A stretch of DNA of 64,000 bases from CAINVV01 sp037137375. GTDB lineage: Bacteria; Bacteroidota; Bacteroidia; Bacteroidales; Prolixibacteraceae. The notes under the pieces are model-generated. The model had not been told where the DNA came from. It searched no databases and saw only the letters and a program-made list of their open reading frames with translations. The position numbers were made by a program, and so were the translations under genes. The stretch is taken from NCBI GenBank assembly GCA_037137375.1, contig JBAXKJ010000025.1, forward strand, positions 1 through 64,000, in the 5' to 3' direction. This document shows, piece by piece, positions 54,487-62,121 of the stretch (positions are counted from its first letter, which is position 1; each line of letters opens with the position of its first letter).

Positions 54487-54659
54487 TATAGCGCAATACT
54501 GTTTTATTTATGTTGGGAAGGAATAACTGTCATCAATTTCCGCTAAAATACAACATAAATATTTGTACCAAGATTAAGAATTTGTTACAATTTTGGTCTG
54601 CAAATTCATCTACGGTAGCTAAAATTCTAAATACAAACAATATATACAGCTTGGCTCAT

Positions 54660-54937
54660 CCACCCATTTAGTTCAATATTGTCGAGTTATATTTAGGAAG
54701 TTTAGTAATGAAAAAGCATACACGGAAAATCTTGTATGTTTAAATGATGTTATTTCGGCTTGTGATATGGATGGAAAATTGTTTTGGGGAAACGCATATA
54801 GTCGTACATGGATTAGTCCTATCCGGAATCAGTGGAACGCCAACCCTCGAAAAGATCGGATTTACCTGATTGGCCGAATGGGAGACCTTGTTTGCCTGAG
54901 TACCAACGGGGGAGAAAAATCAGGAAAAAATAGCTGA
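54660..54937 (+). pseudogene. PQQ-like propeller fragment
   Basis: A plus-strand frame of about 90 codons that contains NLVCLNDVISACDMDGKLFW, WISPIRNQWNANPRKDRIYL and IGRMGDLVCLSTNGGEKSGK, then AGC TGA at 54932-54937. GDLVCLSTNGGE and DRIYLI are propeller-blade motifs of outer-membrane PQQ-like proteins. No start codon or upstream blades are present. It is a decayed copy of a propeller gene in the 1.1-kb gap before the SDR gene. Confidence 0.55.
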
Positions 54938-55036
54938 TAAAAGATTTCGAGGGTAAAAATATTTACCAAGCAAACTATAGATTAATCTTATTTTTAGTCC
55001 CTTTAAATGTCATGGTAGAACTTCAGGAGATAACCA

Positions 55037-55309
55037 TCAAATCAGAAATAAGTGAAAGGTTTTTGAAATGATTGGTGTAAAAATCAGGCACTTCAGTTTT
55101 TCTTTCAGGGATGCCTCCACATCATGCGTCTCCAGAAGCCCGTCATGAAGGTTGACATCAAAGTAAACACTGATATCTTCCTTGAAAGTCGATTCGAGTT
55201 CATCCTTCAACTGATCGACAAATTAAGTCACCCAACCATCGTGCTTGTTGTCTTTCAGACGGTATCTGATGAAGATGTCGTATTCATATCCTGGCAGAAC
55301 AGAAGACAT
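55037..55309 (-). pseudogene. truncated TIR domain protein with internal stop
   Basis: A minus-strand frame from an ATG at 55307-55309 reads LPGYEYDIFIRYRLKDNKHD, then an in-frame TAA, then FVDQLKDELESTFKEDISVYF, and HDGLLETHDVEASLKEKLKC before TGA at 55037-55039. DIFIxYRxKDN and the later HDGLLETHDVxxSL are the start of TIR domains found at the N-terminus of Bacteroidota signalling/defence proteins. The stop and the missing C-terminal half mark it as broken. Between 55310 and 55581 nothing is seen. Confidence 0.65.
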
Positions 55310-55581
55310 AATTCGGCTTTTTTTTAGGGCTAAGCAGATAGTGTGATTCTATTCAAAAGCTAGATAAAGAACTCATTTCAAAGTTCTTTCGAACAAATTT
55401 ACAAAATAAATAATATAATATTCTTAGATTAGTTTCAATAAAAATTATAGTTGAATATTCCAACAGAAGAAAATCTTGCTTTTTCTGTTTGTGGCATGAT
55501 ATTTACAGCTGACAGTAAAAAAATCTTCAATAGGAGCAGACTGTCAAGTTAAGTTGTAGCTACTATAAATTTTTTTATAAG

Positions 55582-56331
55582 CTAAAGCATTATTTGACCA
55601 CCATTGACTGGCAGATAATTGCCGGTGATGTATTTTGATTCATCAGAAGCATAAAACAAAATTGCTCCGGCAATATCTTCTGGCAAGCCTACTCTTCTTA
55701 GTGGAACAAAACCAGCAGCGGCATCTATTTGTGATTGCTGCATAAAACTTGTGGCATCTGTCAGGGTCAAGCCTGGAGCTATCACATTTATTCTTATTCC
55801 CTGTGGCCCAAGTTCAAAAGCCAATGCTTTGGCAAATCCGTCCAAAGCTGATTTCGCGGTAGTATGTGCGGAAAATCCAAATCCGGGTTTTCTGGATAGT
55901 CCACTAGAAACTATGATAATTGAACCTGACTTTCTTTCAATCATGGAAGGAAGGACGGCCTTGATGGTCCAGAAACTGCCTTTCACTTCTCTTAAAATCT
56001 TGTTTTCAAAGTCTTCCCAGGTTTGTTCCATAAATGAGGCCATCTTGAAATTAGCTCCTGCATTCAAAACCAGAATATCTACTTTACCAAGCTGTTGCTC
56101 AACTTGTTTAACCATCTGTACTGATTCAGTTTGATCAAAGATGTTGGCTTTGACCGAAAAGGCAGAACCTCCATTTTTGGAAATAGTTTTAACCACTTCT
56201 TTGGCTTTTTCCTCGCTGTTATTATAATTTACTGCCACTGATGCTCCGTGTTTTGCAAGTTTTATGGCCGTTGCGGCACCAATGCCCCTGCTGGCACCTG
56301 TAACAAGTGCAATTTTTCCTGTTAGGTTCAT
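55582..56331 (-). CDS. SDR family oxidoreductase with atypical active site
   Basis: A 249-residue short-chain dehydrogenase/reductase. The NAD(P) motif TGASRGIGAATAIKLAKHG, LNAGANFKMASF and the C-terminal GQGIRINVIAPGLTLTDATSFM-like stretch are normal for FabG-type enzymes. The catalytic region reads VSSGLSRKPGFGFSAHTTAKSALDGF: the Lys is present, but the position of the usual Tyr four residues before it holds His (SAHTTAK). It may have altered or lost reductase activity, or use another residue. It is a single gene, divergent from the MFS transporter (152-nt gap). Substrate unknown. Confidence 0.88.
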   Translation of the reverse strand: MNLTGKIALVTGASRGIGAATAIKLAKHGASVAVNYNNSEEKAKEVVKTISKNGGSAFSVKANIFDQTESVQMVKQVEQQLGKVDILVLNAGANFKMASFMEQTWEDFENKILREVKGSFWTIKAVLPSMIERKSGSIIIVSSGLSRKPGFGFSAHTTAKSALDGFAKALAFELGPQGIRINVIAPGLTLTDATSFMQQSQIDAAAGFVPLRRVGLPEDIAGAILFYASDESKYITGNYLPVNGGQIML

Positions 56332-56483
56332 ATTTTATCCTCCTCTTTTATGGTTGGTATGATATTTTTCAGTTTTACGATCAATACATACAAATTTAGG
56401 ATCTTTTTCTCAATTAGTTTTGCTGCACTCATAATAGCCCTGTCAAGTGCCAATATTTGATATAATTTATAACTTTCCGGCAA

Positions 56484-57776
56484 ATGAGAAAAACAAAAAG
56501 CAGAACCAAAGAATCCAGGGTTCAGGGTATTTTCCGCTCACTCCAGTACAGGAATTATCGCTTGTTCTTTTGCGGTCAAAGTATTTCCCTGGTTGGCACC
56601 TGGATACAGAGGATAGCTACACCCTGGCTGGTATACCATCTGTCAGGTTCGGTATTTCTGCTCGGAGTAGTCGGCTTTGCGGGCCAGATCCCAACCTTTT
56701 TGCTCTCTCCTTTTGCAGGTGTTCTCACAGATCGCTGGAACAAATACCATATTCTGATCGTCACACAGATAGCAGCAATGATTCAGGCGCTTGTTCTCGC
56801 ATTCCTCTATCTGACCGGGACTATTGAAGTATGGCATATTGTCGTACTCAGTGTGCTGCTTGGTTTCATTAACGCTTTCGACGTCCCTGCACGACAATCC
56901 CTTGTGATACATATGGTGGATAAAAAGGAGGATCTTGGTAACGCGATTGCATTAAATTCGTCGATGGTGAATGGGGCCAGGTTGTTAGGTCCTTCGATTG
57001 CAGGCTTGCTAATTGCCTTTACGGGAGAAGGTTACTGTTTCTTGATAAATGGTTTCAGTTATCTTTTTGTTTTGTTGTTTTTGTTTCTGATGAAAATTAA
57101 GCTTCCTGCAATTAAGAAAAAAGAGAACCACATCCTGAAAGAATTCATGGAAGGTTTTCATTATACTTTCGATTCTCTTCCCATCAGGTATTTGATCCTC
57201 TTACTTGCCCTGGTCAGCCTGATGGGCATGCCTTATACGGTTCTGATGCCTGTCGTTGCCAAAGAAATACTGCATGGCGGACCCCACACCTTTGGTTTTC
57301 TGATGGGTGCCTCCGGGATTGGCGCATTGAGCGGGGCGCTGTACCTTGCTTCCCGCAAAAATATACTCGGTCTTAGCCAAATCATTCCATTGGCTGCCGG
57401 AACTTTTGGGATTGGACTTGTCGCATTTTCATTTTCAGGAATATACCTGATTTCTTTACTCCTGATGGTTGTCATCGGACTTGGGATGATGCTGCAGATG
57501 GCATCCACCAATACCATTTTACAAACTATTGTGGATGAAGACAAAAGGGGTAGAGTCATGAGTTTTTATACCATGGCTTTCATGGGTACAGCTCCCTTCG
57601 GAAGTTTTATGGCTGGAACTCTCGCAAAAACGATTGGAGTCCAGCATACCATTCTGATGGGAGGAATAACCTGCATTTTGGGAGCTCTCATCTTCGCAAG
57701 AAAGCTTCCTGAAATCAGAAAGGCCATACACCCTTTTTATGTCAAATTAGGTTATATACCAGAAAGCGTCGTCTAA
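56484..57776 (+). CDS. MFS transporter of the EntS/MFS_3 type
   Basis: A 430-residue exporter with twelve membrane helices. Family markers: YRNYRLFFCGQSISLVGTWIQRIA near the N-terminus, the loop 2-3 motif GVLTDRWNKYHILIV, FDVPARQSLVIHMV and the C-terminal half's RGRVMSFYTMAFMGTAPFGS. It is closest in pattern to the EntS group (siderophore or multidrug export) but substrate cannot be told. The next gene starts 11 nt downstream, so the two are in one operon; the ATG at 56484 has no strong alternative. Confidence 0.9.
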   Translation: MRKTKSRTKESRVQGIFRSLQYRNYRLFFCGQSISLVGTWIQRIATPWLVYHLSGSVFLLGVVGFAGQIPTFLLSPFAGVLTDRWNKYHILIVTQIAAMIQALVLAFLYLTGTIEVWHIVVLSVLLGFINAFDVPARQSLVIHMVDKKEDLGNAIALNSSMVNGARLLGPSIAGLLIAFTGEGYCFLINGFSYLFVLLFLFLMKIKLPAIKKKENHILKEFMEGFHYTFDSLPIRYLILLLALVSLMGMPYTVLMPVVAKEILHGGPHTFGFLMGASGIGALSGALYLASRKNILGLSQIIPLAAGTFGIGLVAFSFSGIYLISLLLMVVIGLGMMLQMASTNTILQTIVDEDKRGRVMSFYTMAFMGTAPFGSFMAGTLAKTIGVQHTILMGGITCILGALIFARKLPEIRKAIHPFYVKLGYIPESVV

Positions 57777-57787
57777 ATATAATACTC

Positions 57788-58258
57788 ATGAAAACAGCCT
57801 CACTCAAGGAGATTAAAACGGAGCTGAACAGGGTACATCCTGCCAGGTTGCTGGAACTATGCCTTCAGATGGCCAAGTATAAAAAGGAGAACAAAGAACT
57901 CCTTTCCTATCTGCTCTTTGATTCTTACGATGAAAAAGCCTACATCGGCGCTGTTAAGGCACAAATTGACGAACAATTTAATGAGGTCAACAGGAGCAAT
58001 GTTTACCTGGCGAAGAAAACTATCCGGAAAATTCTTGCAGCAACTAATAAACAAATAAAGTTTTCAGGATCGCAGCAAACAAAATTGGAATTGCTGATCT
58101 ATTTCTGCAAGAAATTAAGAAAATCAGGAATTCCTTTGCCTTTGAACAGCACTCTGGGTAAACTCTATTGGCGACAGGTTCAAAAAGCGAAAGTGGCACT
58201 GAGTACTTTGCATGAGGATCTTCAGTTTGATTATTCTGAAGAGTTTTCTCAATTATAA
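57788..58258 (+). CDS. hypothetical helical protein in the MFS operon
   Basis: A 156-residue soluble all-helical protein with no signal or membrane segment. Its sequence opens KTASLKEIKTELNRVHPARLLELCLQMAKYKKENKELLSYLLFDS and continues with NRSNVYLAKKTIRKILAATNKQIKFSGSQQTKLELLIYFCKKL. It is separated by 11 nt from the transporter stop. I do not recognise the family; the alternating Lys/Leu helices suggest a protein- or nucleic-acid-binding role. The link to the transporter could be only transcriptional. Confidence 0.65.
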   Translation: MKTASLKEIKTELNRVHPARLLELCLQMAKYKKENKELLSYLLFDSYDEKAYIGAVKAQIDEQFNEVNRSNVYLAKKTIRKILAATNKQIKFSGSQQTKLELLIYFCKKLRKSGIPLPLNSTLGKLYWRQVQKAKVALSTLHEDLQFDYSEEFSQL

Positions 58259-58423
58259 AGATTAAAAGGGATAGCTCAAACAGGTTGAAACAAAAAGTGA
58301 TAATATCTATTTGACTATGGGGCTGGCGCTATATGCCTGCTAATGAGAATTATGAATTTGACACTTTGCCGATCGACCTGCTTTAAGTCCCTCGTGAGAA
58401 GGGAATAATTTACGATTTTTCGC

Positions 58424-58431
58424 TACTTTTG
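58424..58431 (+). promoter_or_regulatory. possible -7 box upstream of the M28 peptidase gene
   Basis: TACTTTTG fits TAnnTTTG and lies 31 nt before the ATG at 58462. A matching -33 element is not clear. This supports the shorter start of the peptidase over an in-frame TTG at 58429. Confidence 0.35.
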
Positions 58432-58461
58432 AATTTCACTAACGACTTTAACTTTCACGCA

Positions 58462-60006
58462 ATGAACATTTTTAAAATCTTTCTAATTTTTGTAGTTCTA
58501 GTATTTTTGCCCTTTTTGTCTCAATCGCAGAATGAAAATGTTGATCTTGGCATGGTGTATAAAATTAAGCAGGAAGGCCTGAAAAACTCTGGGGTTGAGG
58601 AGATGGCTTTTTGGCTCACCGATTTTGTCGGACCGCGGCTAACAGGTTCAACCGGGAATAACCGCGGAAACGAGTGGGCTAAGAAAAAAATGGAAGAGCT
58701 GGGATTGCAAAATGTGCGGATTGAATCAGCGAGGGAGTTCAGTCGTGGGGGATGGGATAACCAGAAAACCTATGCAGCCATGATTTCGCCTTATTATTGC
58801 AGTTTTGCCAGTAATCCGGTTGCATGGACGGGGAGTACTTCAGGATTGGTTAAGGGTGAAATTCAGCTTCTCGATGTAAAAACTGAAGCTGATCTTGAAA
58901 AATTTAAGGGAAAACTATCGGGCAAGATAGTCCTGATACCTTCTGTTTCAACCTATGCCATCAGCTTTGATCCTTTGGCAACCCGTTTAACCAATGATCA
59001 GCTTAAAGAGTTAGCCATGGCAACTTCGACCGGAGCAGGCTCTTCAAGGATGCCCAATTTTGATTTTGCTACCTACATGGCACAAAGGGCTTTGCGAACG
59101 AAGATCAATGAAATGCTGGTAGCAGAAAAAGCTGCAGTCATACTTAATAACTCGGGAACATACAATATCCCAAGATCCAATGGAGCGAATTATACTGCCG
59201 GGGGCATTCAACCTATCGCAGAATTGAACCTCCCAAATGAAGACTTTGCCAGGATGGAGCGACTGATCCGTCACAAGATTCCGGTTGAGATGGAGGTTGA
59301 GATTCAAAATAGATTTTTTGAAAGTCCGGTAGTCAATAATGTTATTGGGGAGATTCCCGGTACAGATAAAACGCTTAAAGCTGAGGTAGTGATGCTTGGT
59401 GCGCATATCGACTCATGGCATGGGGGGACGGGCGCTACAGATAATGCTTCTGGATGTGTGGTCATGCTGGAGGCGATGCGTATTTTGAAAAGCTTGGATG
59501 TAGCGCCCCGAAGAACGATTCGCGTTGCGTTATGGGGAGGTGAGGAGCAGGGACTAAATGGCTCCCGCGGATATGTTGAAAAGTACCTGGTGGATCCTAA
59601 AACCAAGGAGCACAAACCCGAATATGAGAAGTTTGCTGGATATTTCAATATGGACAATGGAAGTGGGAAATACCGTGGAATTTATCTGCAGGAAAATGAA
59701 TTGGTGAGACCAATTTTTGAAGAATGGCTCAAGCCTTTTGCCGATATGGGAGCTTCCACCCTTACCATCAGGAATACCTCTGGTACCGACCACCTTGCAT
59801 TTGATGCGGTGGGACTGCCTGGCTTTCAATTTATTCAGGATGCCATTGAATATGGCAGAGGGTATCATACTACGATGGACACCTATGAAAGGTTGATCGT
59901 GGATGATCTTAAGCAAAACGCAGTCATAACAGCTTCTTTTGTTTACAATGCAGCAATGAGGCCGGTAAAAATTCCCGGGAAACCTACCATCAAAGCCCGG
60001 CCGTAA
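58462..60006 (+). CDS. exported M28 family zinc metallopeptidase
   Basis: A 514-residue secreted peptidase with signal peptide (IFLIFVVLVFLPFLSQS), a PA-domain-like insert (residues about 120-280, with GEIQLLDVKTEADLEKFKGKLSGKIVLIPS) and an M28 catalytic domain. Zinc ligands and catalytic acids are readable: LGAHIDSWHGGTGATDNASGCVVMLE (His, Asp), WGGEEQGLNGSRGYVEKY (Glu-Glu), NMDNGSGKYRG (Asp) and GYHTTMDTYERL (His). It acts as an aminopeptidase or carboxypeptidase in the periplasm or outside the cell. The gene stands alone. Confidence 0.9.
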   Translation: MNIFKIFLIFVVLVFLPFLSQSQNENVDLGMVYKIKQEGLKNSGVEEMAFWLTDFVGPRLTGSTGNNRGNEWAKKKMEELGLQNVRIESAREFSRGGWDNQKTYAAMISPYYCSFASNPVAWTGSTSGLVKGEIQLLDVKTEADLEKFKGKLSGKIVLIPSVSTYAISFDPLATRLTNDQLKELAMATSTGAGSSRMPNFDFATYMAQRALRTKINEMLVAEKAAVILNNSGTYNIPRSNGANYTAGGIQPIAELNLPNEDFARMERLIRHKIPVEMEVEIQNRFFESPVVNNVIGEIPGTDKTLKAEVVMLGAHIDSWHGGTGATDNASGCVVMLEAMRILKSLDVAPRRTIRVALWGGEEQGLNGSRGYVEKYLVDPKTKEHKPEYEKFAGYFNMDNGSGKYRGIYLQENELVRPIFEEWLKPFADMGASTLTIRNTSGTDHLAFDAVGLPGFQFIQDAIEYGRGYHTTMDTYERLIVDDLKQNAVITASFVYNAAMRPVKIPGKPTIKARP

Positions 60007-60237
60007 AATGAAAAGAGATTGCCATAATTTGATTTCTTCACATTAATTGGTATTGCCTGAAAAGGAACTTTCGGGAAAATCATGGTTTTCTTCTGGTTAG
60101 AAGAATGTCAAATGGGGATAATTATGTAAAAATAATGGAATAATCATTCTAAATAAGCTTTTACTCAAGTGATGAATGTCTTTTATTTATTGAGTTGTTG
60201 AGCAATATGTTATTTGTATTAATAAAGATAAAATATA

Positions 60238-60269
60238 TTGGTAAGTATTGATTTCCAGAGTTATATTTG
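60238..60269 (+). promoter_or_regulatory. promoter of the 60297 gene
   Basis: TTG at 60238-60240, spacer 21 nt, TATATTTG at 60262-60269, matching the phylum consensus. The ATG at 60297 lies 27 nt after the -7 box. Confidence 0.5.
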
Positions 60270-60296
60270 TTTTTATTTAAACTAAATAAATATAAT

Positions 60297-61085
60297 ATGA
60301 AAACACTATTAACATTGGGGTTGGTTATTTTGTTGAATCTTGGAATAAGAGCCCAAGATAGTCCCAAACAACTGTATTTGCTTTTTGAGTTTATGCAAGT
60401 TAAAGGTGATCAGAACTCGGCATATTTGAAAGTAGAAGATTTCTGGTCGGGTATACATAAGCAGCGTGTTGCGGATAAATCCATCCTGGGATGGGATCTT
60501 TGGTCCTTGACTCCTTCAGGAAAAGAGCAGGGATCGCAGTATTTAACAGTTACGCTATTTTCCAGCCTTGAGAATATGCTCAAAGCCATAGGATCTATGG
60601 ATGTTTATACCTATGCAAAGAAGGCCTATCCCAATAAAACAGATAAGGAGTTAACTGCTATGTTCGATTTAACTTTAAAATCCAGGGATATGGCTCATCA
60701 GGTACTCTTCAGGCAAATTGACAAGACAATAGGTGATTTTAAGATGGAGGTAGGAACCATGCAAACGATGGACATCATGAAACAAACGGATGACAGCTAT
60801 GAAAAAGTCGAATCTGAGATTTTTAAACCATGGCACCAGCAAATGGTTACTGAAGGCAAAAAGGGATCATGGGAATTGTTACAAACCATTCTACCTTCTG
60901 GGACAGAAGCATATGGTACACATCTTACTGTCAGTATGTTCAAGGATGTTGCACAGTTAGCTGCTTTTATGGAAAACAGTGGCGGTGCCATGGATTTCAA
61001 AACACAAATTGCGGTAGTGCAAGGGCTTAAGACAAGGAATCTGAGGGAGACAAAAATCGCCAGGCTTGAAAAGATGGTTAGATAA
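60297..61085 (+). CDS. secreted protein with two tandem alpha-beta repeats, unknown function
   Basis: A 262-residue protein with a signal peptide (residues 1-20, ending IRAQ). The mature part appears duplicated. The first half reads FMQVKGDQNSAYLKVEDFW, GWDLWSLTPSG, SQYLTVTLFSSLENM; the second half reads DDSYEKVESEIFKPWHQQ, SWELLQTILPSG, GTHLTVSMFKDVAQL. Each half has the layout of a dimeric alpha/beta-barrel (ABM-like) domain. No catalytic residue is identifiable. It is convergent with the AraC gene and separated from it by a strong hairpin. Confidence 0.65.
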   Translation: MKTLLTLGLVILLNLGIRAQDSPKQLYLLFEFMQVKGDQNSAYLKVEDFWSGIHKQRVADKSILGWDLWSLTPSGKEQGSQYLTVTLFSSLENMLKAIGSMDVYTYAKKAYPNKTDKELTAMFDLTLKSRDMAHQVLFRQIDKTIGDFKMEVGTMQTMDIMKQTDDSYEKVESEIFKPWHQQMVTEGKKGSWELLQTILPSGTEAYGTHLTVSMFKDVAQLAAFMENSGGAMDFKTQIAVVQGLKTRNLRETKIARLEKMVR

Positions 61086-61092
61086 GAAAATT

Positions 61093-61133
61093 GAAAATAA
61101 TTGGAGGAGCAAAGAGCTTTTCCAATTATTTTC
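61093..61133. terminator. bidirectional terminator between convergent genes
   Basis: Perfect 12-bp inverted repeat gaaaataattgg (61093-61104) and ccaattattttc (61122-61133). The AT-rich arms supply T-runs in both directions. It lies 7 nt after one stop and directly before the other. Confidence 0.7.
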
Positions 61134-61991
61134 CTATTGACCCAAAAGTAATCTCCGATATTGTAATGGAGAGAATTTAGTGAATGCTTTAAATGTTTTG
61201 TTGAAATAGGATATGTTTCCGAAGCCACATTCAAAACAAATTTCATTTACCGATTTTTTGGAGTTTCTGAGCAATTGGCAGGCATGATTGATCCTGAATT
61301 CAGTAACAATTTCTACCAGTGTTTTTCGGGTTACATTCTTTAAATACCGACAAAATGCCGTAGGAGTCAAATTCGCAATTTTGGCAACAGCTTTAAGGCT
61401 GATTTCCTGCTGATAATTGCCAATCAGGTAACTAAATACCTTTTGAAAACGTTCCGTTTCGGCTGGTGATGTTGGTTTCGCTGCTGAATAAGGAGCGATG
61501 AGTTCAATTTCTTTTGAATTTGCAGCAAGGTCAAGTATTTCGAAGAATCGCAAAAGCCTTGAAAATCCGTCTGCACTTGCACATTGCACCATTTTGGATT
61601 TGATTTTCTCTTTCGTATTCCCTTTAAAGATCATTCCGGCATTGGCCTTTTTAATCAAATTTTGAATTTTAGTTACTTCCGGAAGTTCCAGAAATGTCTC
61701 TCCGGCAAAATCTGGTTGAAACTGAATAACGATAGCCTGGGCTTTGGCGGGTATCGTTTCCTTCCCACTTAGCCAGCAATGTGGAACATTGGCCCCTACC
61801 AAAACCAAATCGTCTGGTCCATAATCCGAAACGTTATCACCCAAATACCGCCTCCCTGAGCCTTTTTGAATCCATGTGAGTTCCAGTTCCGGATGAAAAT
61901 GATAGGGTCCGTCAAAATGGGTCATATTTAATTCAATGATCGATACAGAGCTTTCAATCCCTGTTATAAGTTGTTCGAAAAACGCCTTCAT
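61134..61991 (-). CDS. AraC-family regulator with cupin-like sensor domain
   Basis: A 285-residue regulator. The N-terminal part holds the cupin-type ligand-binding fold (MTHFDGPYHFHPELELTWIQKGSGRRYLGDNV and PHCWLS), and the C-terminal 100 residues the double helix-turn-helix (SLKAVAKIANLTPTAFCRYLKN and VNEICFECGFGNISYFNKTFKAF) ending KFSPLQYRRLL. It is divergent from the GH92 gene (130-nt gap) and is likely its regulator, with a sugar as ligand. The ATG at 61991 gives a start like other AraC members; an extension to 62069 is open but unlikely. Confidence 0.85.
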   Translation of the reverse strand: MKAFFEQLITGIESSVSIIELNMTHFDGPYHFHPELELTWIQKGSGRRYLGDNVSDYGPDDLVLVGANVPHCWLSGKETIPAKAQAIVIQFQPDFAGETFLELPEVTKIQNLIKKANAGMIFKGNTKEKIKSKMVQCASADGFSRLLRFFEILDLAANSKEIELIAPYSAAKPTSPAETERFQKVFSYLIGNYQQEISLKAVAKIANLTPTAFCRYLKNVTRKTLVEIVTEFRINHACQLLRNSKKSVNEICFECGFGNISYFNKTFKAFTKFSPLQYRRLLLGQ

Positions 61992-62121
61992 TTTGTTATT
62001 ATTACCAATATACTCACTTAAATGTAGTAAAAATGGTAATATTACACAAATACATGTCAATCCAGACAAATAGAATCTCCTGAAATTGGTTGAAATTTGT
62101 TGTGAAAAATCAGCTGGCCAA

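Noticed and set aside
56447..56827. 126-codon plus-strand frame overlapping the MFS gene start
   Set aside because: It overlaps the transporter in another frame and has no hydrophobic helices or motif; the transporter frame carries the family signature.
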